The translations under genes and the position numbers were made by a program. Positions 26,071 to 35,027 of a stretch of 35,284 bases of DNA are shown piece by piece. Within the stretch, counting starts at the first letter, position 1, and every line of letters starts with the position of its first letter. The notes under the pieces were generated by a model. That model ran no database searches. It was given only the letters and a program-made list of their open reading frames with translations, and was not told the origin of the DNA. Origin of the DNA: Acidobacteriota bacterium (GTDB lineage Bacteria; Acidobacteriota; Vicinamibacteria; Vicinamibacterales; UBA2999); the NCBI GenBank assembly GCA_020200025.1, contig JAIVJN010000031.1:1-35284 (forward strand), in the 5' to 3' direction.

Positions 26071-27456
26071 TCACTGAGAGCAAGCCGAAAGCCACGCGCG
26101 GGTTTCCGCGAGCGCCGCGCTGACCGCCTCGGGATGGGTCGATTGCGGCGTGCGCCGCGCGCGCACGGACGACTCGGCGGAGATGGCCGCGGTGACGTCA
26201 GCGCCAAACGAGGGGTCCCATTGCTGCCATTCGGCGAGTGAGAGATCGACAAAGCTACGACCCTCCGAGACGAGGTGGCGGACCATGCCCCCGACAACCT
26301 CATGGGCTTGGCGGAACGGCAGCCCCCGGGCCACCAGATAGTCGGCGACGTCGGTCGCCAGGAGCAGGCCCGACGCGGCCAACCGCGCGCGCTCGGGACG
26401 AAGCGTGAGGCGGGCGACGACGGCGGTCGCGGCGCCAAGGGAGACCGTGATCGTGTCCTCGGCGTCGAAGACCGGCTCCTTGTCTTCCTGAAGGTCTTTG
26501 TTGTAACCGGTCGGCAACCCTTTGATCGTGACGAGCAGGCCCGTGAGGGCCCCGATGGCACGACCCGCCTTGCCTCGCACGAGCTCGAGCGGATCGGGAT
26601 TCTTCTTCTGCGGCATCATGCTGCTGCCGGTCGCCGACTGATCGGCAAGCTCGAAGAATCCGAACTCGTCAGACGTCAGAAGGATGAAGTCCTCGGCCAG
26701 GCGTGAGAGGTGCACCATCGTCAGCGCGACGGCGTGCAAAAAGGTGACGCAGAAGTCGCGATCGGACGAGGCATCGATGCTGTTTGCGACCACCCGGGTA
26801 AAACCCAGTCGAGCGGCGAGTTGACCTGTATCGACGGCGTAGTTCGTGCCCGCCACGGCACCAGAGCCGAGTGGCAGCGCATTGGCTTCTTCACGTGCGA
26901 CGGCGAAGCGGGTGTGATCGCGCCGCAGGGCGGCCACGTGGCTGAGCAGATAGTGCGCGATCGTAACCGGCATGGCGCGCCGCATATGCGTATACGCGGG
27001 CATGACCGCCACCTCGGCGCGCTCGGCCTGATCGGCGAGCGTCGCGACGAGCCGCTCGATTTGCTGCTGTAACAATGGAATACGCCGGCGGAGATACAGC
27101 CGCAGATCGAGCGACACCTGCTCGTTGCGCGAGCGCCCCGTGTGCAGGCGCCGGCCCGCGTCGCCGACTCGTGCCACGAGCTCTCGCTCGACAAAGCTGT
27201 GGACGTCTTCGTCGTCTCCACTCACCCAGGCCGGATTGTGCCGGCCCGCGTCGAGAATGGCGGTGAGGCCCTGGCGAATCGCTGCCGCATCCGCAGCGTC
27301 GAGAATGCCGGCCGCTGCGAGCGCCTCGGCCCACGCCAGGCTGCCCGCGACATCGTCCTCGAACAATCGCCGATCGAAGGGGAACGAGACGCCGAAGTCG
27401 AACGCCGCTGGATCGGGAGCGTCGTCGAACCTGCCGGACCACAGATGCTGGGACAT
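26071..27456 (-). CDS. argH: Argininosuccinate lyase
   Basis: LWSGRF, DVHSFVERELVARVG, LHTGRSRNEQVSLDLRL, GSSMMPQKKNPDPLELVRGK, GLPTGYNKDLQEDKEPVFD. Confidence 0.93.
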   Translation of the reverse strand: MSQHLWSGRFDDAPDPAAFDFGVSFPFDRRLFEDDVAGSLAWAEALAAAGILDAADAAAIRQGLTAILDAGRHNPAWVSGDDEDVHSFVERELVARVGDAGRRLHTGRSRNEQVSLDLRLYLRRRIPLLQQQIERLVATLADQAERAEVAVMPAYTHMRRAMPVTIAHYLLSHVAALRRDHTRFAVAREEANALPLGSGAVAGTNYAVDTGQLAARLGFTRVVANSIDASSDRDFCVTFLHAVALTMVHLSRLAEDFILLTSDEFGFFELADQSATGSSMMPQKKNPDPLELVRGKAGRAIGALTGLLVTIKGLPTGYNKDLQEDKEPVFDAEDTITVSLGAATAVVARLTLRPERARLAASGLLLATDVADYLVARGLPFRQAHEVVGGMVRHLVSEGRSFVDLSLAEWQQWDPSFGADVTAAISAESSVRARRTPQSTHPEAVSAALAETRAWLSACSQ

Positions 27457-27502
27457 AGGCGATCTTCGGACTAGGACGACACGACGATCACGAAGATACC
27501 CG

Positions 27503-27539
27503 ACCGGGTTGCTCTCATGAGACTCCAGAGCAACCCGGT
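27503..27539. terminator. Perfect 13-bp hairpin ACCGGGTTGCTCT-N11-AGAGCAACCCGGT between argG and argH
   Basis: Direct reading. Confidence 0.6.
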
Positions 27540-27573
27540 TGGCTCTCGCGGTTGGTGTTCCTTCGTGTTGTCG

Positions 27574-28701
27574 TCACCGAACCGGCACTAATTCGTCCGT
27601 GTTGTCCACCGCCGCCACTCGATCGTCGAGCGCGAAGGGTGACTGGCGCCCGACGACGTGGCAATCGCCTTTGAAGAGCTTGAGGCGGATTGTGCCGGTA
27701 ACACGCTCCTGCACGCGTTCGACAAACGCATCGAGCGCCTCGCGAAACGGGGTGAACCAGAGGCCGTTGTAGACGATATCCGCGTACTGTGTGGCCACTT
27801 GCTGCTTGAAGCGGTGCAGCGCCGTCGACATCACGAAGCTCTCGAGCTCTTTGTGGGCCATGTGGAGGACGACGGCGGCGGGCGCTTCGTAGATCTCGCG
27901 CAGCTTCACGCCGACCAACCGGTTTTCGACCATGTCGATCCGACCGACGCTGTGCGCGCCGGCAATGGTGGTCAAGCTCTCGACGATTTCCGTAAACGAC
28001 ATCGGGACGCCGTTGATCGCGGCCGGCAGGCCGCGCTCGAAGGCCATCTCGACATAAGCCGGCTGCATCGGGGTGTCGGCCGGCGACTTGGTGAGCGCGT
28101 AGATTTCCTCGGGCGCCTCCTGCCACGGGTCGACCAGCACGCCCCCGGTGATCGAGCGTCCCCACAGGTTGCTGTCGACGCTGTAGGGGCTGCCCGGTGT
28201 CGCCCGTACGGGGATGCCGTGCTCGATCGCGTACGCGATCTTGTCGGCCCGCGACAGGCCGCGGAGGCGAGCGGGGGCCACGACACGAAGGCTCGCGTCG
28301 ATGCTGCTGACCAGCACTTCGAGGCGAATCTGATCGTTGTCACGCCCGGTCGCCCCATGTGCGACCGCCACGGCGCGCTCGATGTGGGCGATCTCGACGA
28401 GCTTCTTGGCGATGAGGGGGCGGCCGAGGGCGGTGGCCATCGGATAGCGCTCTTCGTACAACGCGTTCGCTTTGAGCGCGGGCAGCACGTAATCGCGCGC
28501 GAGCTCTTCGCGGACATCGAGCACGTGGCAGCGGACGGCGCCGGCTGCGAGCGCGCGGTCGCGCATCGCGTCGAGTGGTTTACCCTGCCCGAGATCGAGG
28601 GTGACGGCGACGACTTCGGCCTGGTATTGCTCCGCCAGCCAACGAATGGCGACCGAGGTGTCGAGTCCGCCCGAGTACGCGAGAACGATGCGCTCTGCCA
28701 T
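27574..28701 (-). CDS. argG: Argininosuccinate synthase
   Basis: IVLAYSGGLDTSVAIRWL, VAHGATGRDNDQIRLE, SPYSVDSNLWGRSITGGVLVDPWQEAPEEIY, GRIDMVENRLVGVKLREIYEAPAA. Confidence 0.92.
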   Translation of the reverse strand: MAERIVLAYSGGLDTSVAIRWLAEQYQAEVVAVTLDLGQGKPLDAMRDRALAAGAVRCHVLDVREELARDYVLPALKANALYEERYPMATALGRPLIAKKLVEIAHIERAVAVAHGATGRDNDQIRLEVLVSSIDASLRVVAPARLRGLSRADKIAYAIEHGIPVRATPGSPYSVDSNLWGRSITGGVLVDPWQEAPEEIYALTKSPADTPMQPAYVEMAFERGLPAAINGVPMSFTEIVESLTTIAGAHSVGRIDMVENRLVGVKLREIYEAPAAVVLHMAHKELESFVMSTALHRFKQQVATQYADIVYNGLWFTPFREALDAFVERVQERVTGTIRLKLFKGDCHVVGRQSPFALDDRVAAVDNTDELVPVR

Positions 28702-28725
28702 GTCGCGTTCGCCCAGTGCTCCGAG

Positions 28726-29289
28726 TCAGCGGCGGATCGCGGGCTCGGCACCCTGACGGCGGGCCCCACGTTCCTCACGACGATCCGGTTCTCGCCAGCC
28801 TATCCACGGCTTGCGCACGCGTGGCGGCGAAGCTTCGCGCTTCTCGGCGAATCCCTCGAATTCGTTCGCCACCGTTCGCGCCGCGCGTGCGTCGCGGCAG
28901 ATGACGAGAATCGTGTCGTCGCCGGCAATGGTCCCGATGATGGCCGGGAGCCGTGCGCGGTCGATGGCCAGCGCCAGGAGGGCGGCTTGTCCCGGACCGG
29001 TTCGCATGACCACGAGCTGCTGCGACACATCCAATGACTGCATGTACTGCCCGAGCGCCCGGCTGAGCGCCGGCAGCGCGGCCGGCTCGGTTGGGGCATC
29101 GAGCCCGGCCGGCTGATACGCCCCGTCGGTCGCCCGCTTGACCAGGCCCAAATCTTTGATGTCTCGCGATAGTGTCGCCTGCGTGACGTCGAATCCCTGG
29201 GCGATCAGCCGGCGGCGCAGTTGATCCTGGCTGCGGACCGCTTCGTGCTCGACGATCTCGCGAATGGCCGATTGGCGTCGCGCTTTCAT
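28726..29289 (-). CDS. argR: Arginine repressor
   Basis: RQSAIREIVEHEAVRSQDQLRRRLIAQGFDVTQATLSRDIKDLGLVK; C-terminal GTIAGDDTILVICRD. Confidence 0.9.
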   Translation of the reverse strand: MKARRQSAIREIVEHEAVRSQDQLRRRLIAQGFDVTQATLSRDIKDLGLVKRATDGAYQPAGLDAPTEPAALPALSRALGQYMQSLDVSQQLVVMRTGPGQAALLALAIDRARLPAIIGTIAGDDTILVICRDARAARTVANEFEGFAEKREASPPRVRKPWIGWREPDRREERGARRQGAEPAIRR

Positions 29290-29384
29290 AAATATGCAGT
29301 AGAAAGAATAGTATACACATGAAAGGCGTTCTGTCACTAGATTTCTCCGTTGACGAGGCCCGCGGCTGGATGTATAAATATTCT
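29285..29384. promoter_or_regulatory. Candidate ARG boxes in the argR/argC divergent region (TTCATAAATATGCA, AATAGTATACACAT, TGTATAAATATTCT)
   Basis: AT-rich ARG-box-like sites in an otherwise GC-rich window, next to argR and argC. Confidence 0.55.
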
Positions 29385-29419
29385 TTCTGACGCATACGCG
29401 CGGGGCAGAGTGAGGAGAG

Positions 29420-30213
29420 ATGATCGAGTCGCACGTTTCCCAGGCTGTCGCGTTCCCGTCGCGCCCCGGACTCGCCACCCGGGTCGCGGTGGTCGGGGCC
29501 ACGGGCTATGCCGGGCAGGAGTTGGTGCGTCTCCTGGCGCGGCACCCTGCGACGCAGTTGACTGTCGCGACGGCGTCGCAGGCGACGAGCACGCCGCGCC
29601 GCCTGCCTGCGCTCGCCCGCGTATGGGAGGGAGAGATCGGCCCGCTCGAGATCGATCGCGTCATCGATGAAGCCGACGTGGTGTTCCTCGCGTTGCCGGA
29701 AGCCGCATCCGCCGATCTGGCGCCGAGCTTTCTGGCGGCGGGTCGGCGCGTCATCGATTTGTCAGGCGCTTTCCGGTTGCGCGACGACGATACGCGGGCG
29801 CGCTGGTATGCCGCAACCGCGTCGCTGCCTTCGCGCATCGACACGTGCCCGAGATGGAGCAGACGCTCGGTCGTGCCGTGACGTTCGTGCCGCATCTCGT
29901 TCCGCTCGATCGGGGCATCTTGACGACCGTGTACACGCGACTGGCGCCAGGGACGCCGGCGCGGCGCGTGGCAGAAGTGTTCGAAGCCGCCTATGCCGCC
30001 GAGCCGTTCGTTCGGCTGACGGGTCGTCAGCTTCCCGAAATCAAGCACGTGGCGTGGAGCAACTTCTGTGACATCGGGTGGGCAGTCGATGAAACGGGCG
30101 GCCGCTTGGTCGTCGTGTCGGTCATCGACAACCTGCTGAAGGGTGCGGCGGGATCCGCCGTGCAGAACTTCAATGTGGCCCTCGGGCTCGACGAGCGCGC
30201 GGGCCTGTTGTGA
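29420..30213 (+). pseudogene. argC: N-acetyl-gamma-glutamyl-phosphate reductase, central catalytic segment missing plus frameshift
   Basis: N-term VAVVGATGYAGQELVRLLARHP..RVIDLSGAFRLRDDDTRARWYAATASLPS; C-term HRHVPEMEQTLGR..KHVAWSNFCDIGWAVDETGGRLVVVSVIDNLLKGAAGSAVQNFNV in another frame; NPGCYPT-type motif absent. Confidence 0.85.
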
Positions 30214-31040
30214 AGGCCAGAGGGACGATTCGCCCGGTCGTCTTGAAGGTAGGCGGCGAGCTTCTCGACGACCCGCGGAAGAGAAGAGTCATGGCACGAG
30301 CCATCGTGCGGGTGGCGGCCTCCGTTCCGCTCGTCGTCGTGCACGGCGGCGGCCGCGAGATCGACGCCGCGCTGGCGAATGCGCAGATCCCCAAGCGGCA
30401 GGTGGATGGGCTGCGGATCACCGACCAGGCAACGCTCGGCGTCGTAGTTGCGGTGCTCGCCGGCTCGGTGAACACCACGCTCGTCGCTGCCGTCAACGCC
30501 GCGGGCGGCAGGGCGGTCGGCCTGACGGGCGCGGACGCGGACGTCTGCCGGGTCGGGCGGGCGCCCCGCCATCGGACGACGACCGGCGAGCTGGTGGATC
30601 TCGGGCTCGTGGGACGACCCGTCGACGAGGGGCCGTCGCGCCTGGTGGCGACGCTGGTGCGCGATGGGTTCGTGCCGATTGTGGCGTCGATCGGCGCGGC
30701 CAAGAATGGCACCCTGTTCAACGTGAACGCCGACACGCTGGCCGGAAGCCTCGCGACGCGCCTCGCCGCCTCGCGGCTGGTCATCGCTGGCGGCACGGCA
30801 GGCGTCCTCGATGAAAGTGGTCAGACGATACCGATGCTCGATCGGGCAGCGGCGTCGGACGCGGTCCAGTCCGGGACAATCAGCGCCGGCATGGTTGCCA
30901 AGTTGAGCGCCTGCCACGACGCGCTCGCTGGCGGTGTGTCCGACGTGATCGTGGCCGACGGCACGCGGCCGCCGCGGCTGGCGTCGTTGCTGACCACGGC
31001 CAGAGTGCGGCGCGGCGCATGGACGCAGATTGTGGGCTGA
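30210..31040 (+). CDS. argB: Acetylglutamate kinase
   Basis: VVLKVGGELLDDP, VVVHGGGREIDAAL, GLRITDQATL, NVNADTLAGSLATRLAASRLVIAGGTAGVLDE; GTG start. Confidence 0.9.
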   Translation: MKARGTIRPVVLKVGGELLDDPRKRRVMARAIVRVAASVPLVVVHGGGREIDAALANAQIPKRQVDGLRITDQATLGVVVAVLAGSVNTTLVAAVNAAGGRAVGLTGADADVCRVGRAPRHRTTTGELVDLGLVGRPVDEGPSRLVATLVRDGFVPIVASIGAAKNGTLFNVNADTLAGSLATRLAASRLVIAGGTAGVLDESGQTIPMLDRAAASDAVQSGTISAGMVAKLSACHDALAGGVSDVIVADGTRPPRLASLLTTARVRRGAWTQIVG

Positions 31041-31045
31041 GCGAC

Positions 31046-31068
31046 AAAACGAAACCGAGTTTCGTTTT
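31046..31068. repeat. Palindrome AAAACGAAAC-CGA-GTTTCGTTTT between argB and argD
   Basis: Direct reading; core shared with 16399-16459. Confidence 0.7.
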
Positions 31069-31081
31069 CCGGAATAGACCA

Positions 31082-32353
31082 ATGAGCAACACGATGGCAC
31101 AGCCGACTCTCGACGAGGTGCAAGCGCTCGAGGCGCAGCACGTACTGCAGACCTACAAGCGGGCGCCCGTGGTCTTCGTCCGCGGCGAGGGCACGCGCCT
31201 CTTCGACTCGTCCGGTCGCTCGTACCTCGACTTCGTTTCGGGCATCGGCGTGGCGGTGTTGGGACATGGGCATCACGGACTCGCTGCGGCGATCACGGAT
31301 CAGGCGCGCACGCTGATTCAGACGTCGAACCTCTATTTCCACCCGCTGCAGGGACAATTGGCCCAGCGCCTCTCGGCCCTGTCCGGCCTCGAACGCGCGT
31401 TTTTCTGCAACAGCGGCGCGGAGGCCATCGAGGCGTGCCTGAAGTTCGCCCGACGCTATTGGTACAGCGCCGGCCACCCGAGCCGCACCGACTTCGTGGC
31501 GCTCGAACACGGCTTCTCCGGGCGCACGATGGGCGCGTTGTCGGTTACGGGGAACGCCCAGTACCGTGATCCGTTCGGCCCGCTCGTTCCGGGGGTCACG
31601 TTCGTGGCGCCCGACGACGGGGACGCGCTGGCGCACGCGGTGACGGAGCGTACGGCCGCCATTCTCGTCGAGCCCATCCAGGGCGAAGGGGGCGTGCGTC
31701 CGCTGTCGGGCGCCTTCGCCGACGCGATCGAAGCGGCGTGCGCACGCACGGGTGCGTTGCTGATTGCCGACGAGGTGCAGTGTGGTCTCGGCCGCACGGG
31801 CGAGCCGTTCTACTTTCCGCTCCTCGGCCTCACGCCGGATCTCGTGTCGGTCGGCAAGGCGCTCGGATCTGGCGTGCCCATCGGCGCATGCCTGGTCGCC
31901 GAGCACGTCGCCGCTCGCGTGGCGCCAGGCGATCACGGCAGCACGTACGGCGGCAACCTGCTCTCGACACGCGCGGCGCTCTACGTGCTCGAGCAGCTCA
32001 CGGGCTCGACGGCCGCCGTTCCCTATCCCGCTCCCGGCTCGGCGATCGGTGGGCTGATTGCACACGTTCGCGATGTTGCCGATACCTTCGACCAGGCGCT
32101 CACGCTGCTCAAGACGCGGCATGGCGTCGTCGCATCGGTGCGCGGCGCGGGCGTGATGCGCGGCCTCGAGCTCACCGTCGACGCCTCACCCGTGGTCGAC
32201 AACGCGCGCGCGGCCGGCCTGCTCGTGAATCGAACGGCCGAACGCGTGGTACGGATGCTTCCGCCGCTGACCGTCACGACAGCGGAAATCGCGGAGGCGA
32301 TGGACGTGCTGGGTGAAGTCCTGGCGACCGTGCCAGCAGAGACAACGAAATGA
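31082..32353 (+). CDS. argD: Acetylornithine aminotransferase
   Basis: YLDFVSGIGVAVLGHGH, FFCNSGAEAIEACLKFARR, EPIQGEGGVRPL, LLIADEVQCGLGRTG, SVGKALGSGVPIGA. Confidence 0.92.
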   Translation: MSNTMAQPTLDEVQALEAQHVLQTYKRAPVVFVRGEGTRLFDSSGRSYLDFVSGIGVAVLGHGHHGLAAAITDQARTLIQTSNLYFHPLQGQLAQRLSALSGLERAFFCNSGAEAIEACLKFARRYWYSAGHPSRTDFVALEHGFSGRTMGALSVTGNAQYRDPFGPLVPGVTFVAPDDGDALAHAVTERTAAILVEPIQGEGGVRPLSGAFADAIEAACARTGALLIADEVQCGLGRTGEPFYFPLLGLTPDLVSVGKALGSGVPIGACLVAEHVAARVAPGDHGSTYGGNLLSTRAALYVLEQLTGSTAAVPYPAPGSAIGGLIAHVRDVADTFDQALTLLKTRHGVVASVRGAGVMRGLELTVDASPVVDNARAAGLLVNRTAERVVRMLPPLTVTTAEIAEAMDVLGEVLATVPAETTK

Positions 32354-32837
32354 ACATGACCATGGCGGTTCCGGACTGCGATCGACGACGGGCTTGGGTG
32401 GCACGGCGCGCGCCGCGTGCGGCGTCGGACATCACCCTGCGATCGGCGGCCCCCGATGAAGCCGAGGGGGCCGCATTGTCGCCTGTGCGGAGCTTGCGCC
32501 CCTCAGCGGCGCGGTGGCCGAAGTCCGCTCGCTGGTCGTTCACCGCCACGCGCGCGCCTTGGGCATCGGTCGGCGGCTCGTCGACGAGTTGCAGCGGCAG
32601 GCCCGCGTGGAAGGATACGATCGGCTGTGTGCATTCACGCACGAGCCCGGCTATTTCGTACGCATGGGCTTCTCGATCGTGCCGCACACGTGGGTGCCAG
32701 AGAAAATCGCGCACGATTGCACCGGCTGCGCACTGTTCCGCCGCTGTGGGCAGCACGCCGTGGTGCTGACCTTGCGCGACGGTCGACCGGCGACATCAGG
32801 TCCCGGCGCCGTCTCGTTGCCGGCGCCGCGGGGTTAA
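32350..32837 (+). pseudogene. GNAT N-acetyltransferase (NAGS/ArgA-like), internal deletion plus frameshift
   Basis: ITLRSAAPDEAE in frame 1, then GRIVACAELAPLSGAVAEVRSLVVHRHARALGIGRRLVDELQ..FVRMGFSIVPHTWVPEKIAHDCTGC in another frame from about 32466; ATGA overlap with argD. Confidence 0.75.
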
Positions 32838-32838
32838 G

Positions 32839-34065
32839 GTGCCCGAGCTCGTCACCTCGCAACTGCAAGCGATCGAAGGCGGCGTCACGGCGCCACGCGG
32901 CTTCAGCGCCGCCGGCGTGGCCTGCGGCATCAAGGCCAGTGGCAAACCGGATCTTGCACTCATCGTCGCGGATGTTCGCGCCAGCGCCGCGGCCATCTTC
33001 ACGACGAATCAGGCGCAAGCGGCGCCCCTGCTGGTCTGCCGCGAGCACATCGAGCGCACGGCAGGGCGCGCGCGCGCGATCGTGACCAACAGCGGATGTG
33101 CCAACGCGTGCACAGGCGCCAGGGGCATGGCCGACGCTCGCGACATGGCGCAGTGGGCCGCCGATGCGGTCGGCTGCCCCGTTGAAGAAGTGCTGGTCGC
33201 GTCGACCGGAGTGATTGGCGTTCATCTCGCGATGGACGCCGTTGGCCGCGGCATCGCCGCCGCACGCGAGGCGCTTTCGGCCGCCGGCGGCGCGCACGCG
33301 GCCCTCGCCATCATGACGACCGATCCGTTTCCCAAGGCCTGCGCCGCCTCGGTGACGACCGACGCGGGCACATTCCGGGTCGGTGGTATGGCGAAGGGCT
33401 CGGGCATGATCGAGCCGCGCATGGCGACGATGCTCGGCTACCTCACGACCGACGCACACATCGACCCGGTGCGGCTTCGGCAAGCCTTGGTCGAGGCGTG
33501 CCGAGATACGTTCAACGCCATCACCGTCGATGGTGAGAGCTCGACGAACGATTCGGTGTTTGCGCTCGCGAGTGGCACCAGTGGCGTCTCCATCGATAGC
33601 GCCCTCTACCCAGCGCTCGTCGAAGGTTTTCGCTTCGTCGCCAAGGAGCTGGCGCTCGACATCGTTCGGGGCGGCGAGGGAGCGACCAAGGTGGTCGCCA
33701 TCACGGTTACCGGCGCGAGGACGTGGACCGATGCCTCGACCGCCGCGCGCGTGATTGCCAACTCGCCGCTGGTGAAGACGGCCCTTCACGGCGCCGATCC
33801 GAACTGGGGACGGCTCGTCGCCGCCGCGGGGCGATCGGGCGTGCCCTTCTCGGTCGATCACGCGAGCGTACGGATCGGTGAGGTCCTCCTCTTCGACAAT
33901 GGTCAACCGCACGACGACCGGGCTGCGCTGGCGGCGGAATACCTCCAGGGCTCGGACTTGACGATCGAGGTCGACCTCGGAACGGGCGGCCCGAGCCGAG
34001 CCACCATCTACACGTGCGACCTCTCCGCGGAATACGTCAGGATCAACGCCGAATACCGGACGTGA
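32839..34065 (+). CDS. argJ: Bifunctional ornithine acetyltransferase/N-acetylglutamate synthase
   Basis: GGVTAPRGFSAAGVACGIK, VTNSGCANACTGARG, KGSGMIEPRMATMLGYLTTDA, TVDGESSTNDSVFALASG; GTG start. Confidence 0.92.
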   Translation: MPELVTSQLQAIEGGVTAPRGFSAAGVACGIKASGKPDLALIVADVRASAAAIFTTNQAQAAPLLVCREHIERTAGRARAIVTNSGCANACTGARGMADARDMAQWAADAVGCPVEEVLVASTGVIGVHLAMDAVGRGIAAAREALSAAGGAHAALAIMTTDPFPKACAASVTTDAGTFRVGGMAKGSGMIEPRMATMLGYLTTDAHIDPVRLRQALVEACRDTFNAITVDGESSTNDSVFALASGTSGVSIDSALYPALVEGFRFVAKELALDIVRGGEGATKVVAITVTGARTWTDASTAARVIANSPLVKTALHGADPNWGRLVAAAGRSGVPFSVDHASVRIGEVLLFDNGQPHDDRAALAAEYLQGSDLTIEVDLGTGGPSRATIYTCDLSAEYVRINAEYRT

Positions 34066-34067
34066 CC

Positions 34068-35027
34068 ATGCCTTCTGTCGAGACTTCCCTCCCGCGACTT
34101 CGATGCAAGGATCTCTTGTCGATCCTCGATTTGAATCATGGCGAGCTCGAGACGGTGCTCCGCCTCTCGTCGCGGCTGAAGACGGAGCGGACCTTGGGCC
34201 TTCGCGCCCCGACCGCGCACGTGCTGGACGGACGGCACGTCGGCCTGCTCTTCGAGAAGCCGTCGCTGAGAACACGGGTCACGTTCACCATTGGCGTGCG
34301 GGAGTTGGGGGGCGAAGTCGTGGAGATCTCCGCAGACGTCATGCACGCGGATCGCGAGCCGCTGCACGATGTCGCCCGCAATCTGGAACGCTGGGTCGAT
34401 GCGATCGCGATCCGCACATTTGCTCAGGATCGGCTCGTCCAGCTTGCTCAATCCACCCGAGATCTGCACGTCATCAACGGCTTGTCCGATGACGAGCATC
34501 CCTGCCAGGCGCTGGCGGATCTGCAGACACTATCGGAGCTCTGGGGCTCGCTGCCGGGACGGATCGTGGCCTACGTCGGCGACGGCAACAATGTCGCAAC
34601 GTCACTCGTCCACGCCGCGCTCATGTCAGGTGTGTCGGTCCGCGTCGCCACCCCGAAAGGGTATGAGCTGCCGCGCGCGGTGATCCAGGCAGGAGCGAGC
34701 ATTGCGACACACGGGGCCGAGCTGACGGAGCTCAGCGATCCCGCCAGAGCGGTGGCCGGGGCTGACGCCGTTTACACCGATGTGTGGACCTCGATGGGCC
34801 AGGAGGTCGAGTACGCCGAGCGAAAGGCCGTCTTCCGCACGTATCAGGTCGACGGGCGGTTGATGGCGCAGGCCAAGCCGGGCGCCATCTTCATGCACTG
34901 CCTCCCGGCGCATCGCGGCGACGAGGTGACCGACGAGGTGATCGAATCGCCGGCCTCGGTGGTGTTCGACCAGGCCGAGAATCGGCTGCACGCACAGAAA
35001 GCGTTACTGCTGATGCTGCTCGGTTGA
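34068..35027 (+). CDS. argF: Ornithine carbamoyltransferase
   Basis: KDLLSILDLN, FEKPSLRTRVTF, DEHPCQALADLQTL, YVGDGNNVATSL, MHCLPAHRGDEVTDEVIE. Confidence 0.9.
   Translation: MPSVETSLPRLRCKDLLSILDLNHGELETVLRLSSRLKTERTLGLRAPTAHVLDGRHVGLLFEKPSLRTRVTFTIGVRELGGEVVEISADVMHADREPLHDVARNLERWVDAIAIRTFAQDRLVQLAQSTRDLHVINGLSDDEHPCQALADLQTLSELWGSLPGRIVAYVGDGNNVATSLVHAALMSGVSVRVATPKGYELPRAVIQAGASIATHGAELTELSDPARAVAGADAVYTDVWTSMGQEVEYAERKAVFRTYQVDGRLMAQAKPGAIFMHCLPAHRGDEVTDEVIESPASVVFDQAENRLHAQKALLLMLLG

Noticed and set aside
27658-29037. 459-aa plus-strand ORF opposite argG/argR
   Set aside because: Shadow ORF with no motifs.
30821-32122. 433-aa minus-strand ORF opposite argD
   Set aside because: Shadow ORF with no motifs.
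32635-34275. 546-aa minus-strand ORF opposite argJ
   Set aside because: Shadow ORF; argJ motifs are unambiguous on the plus strand.
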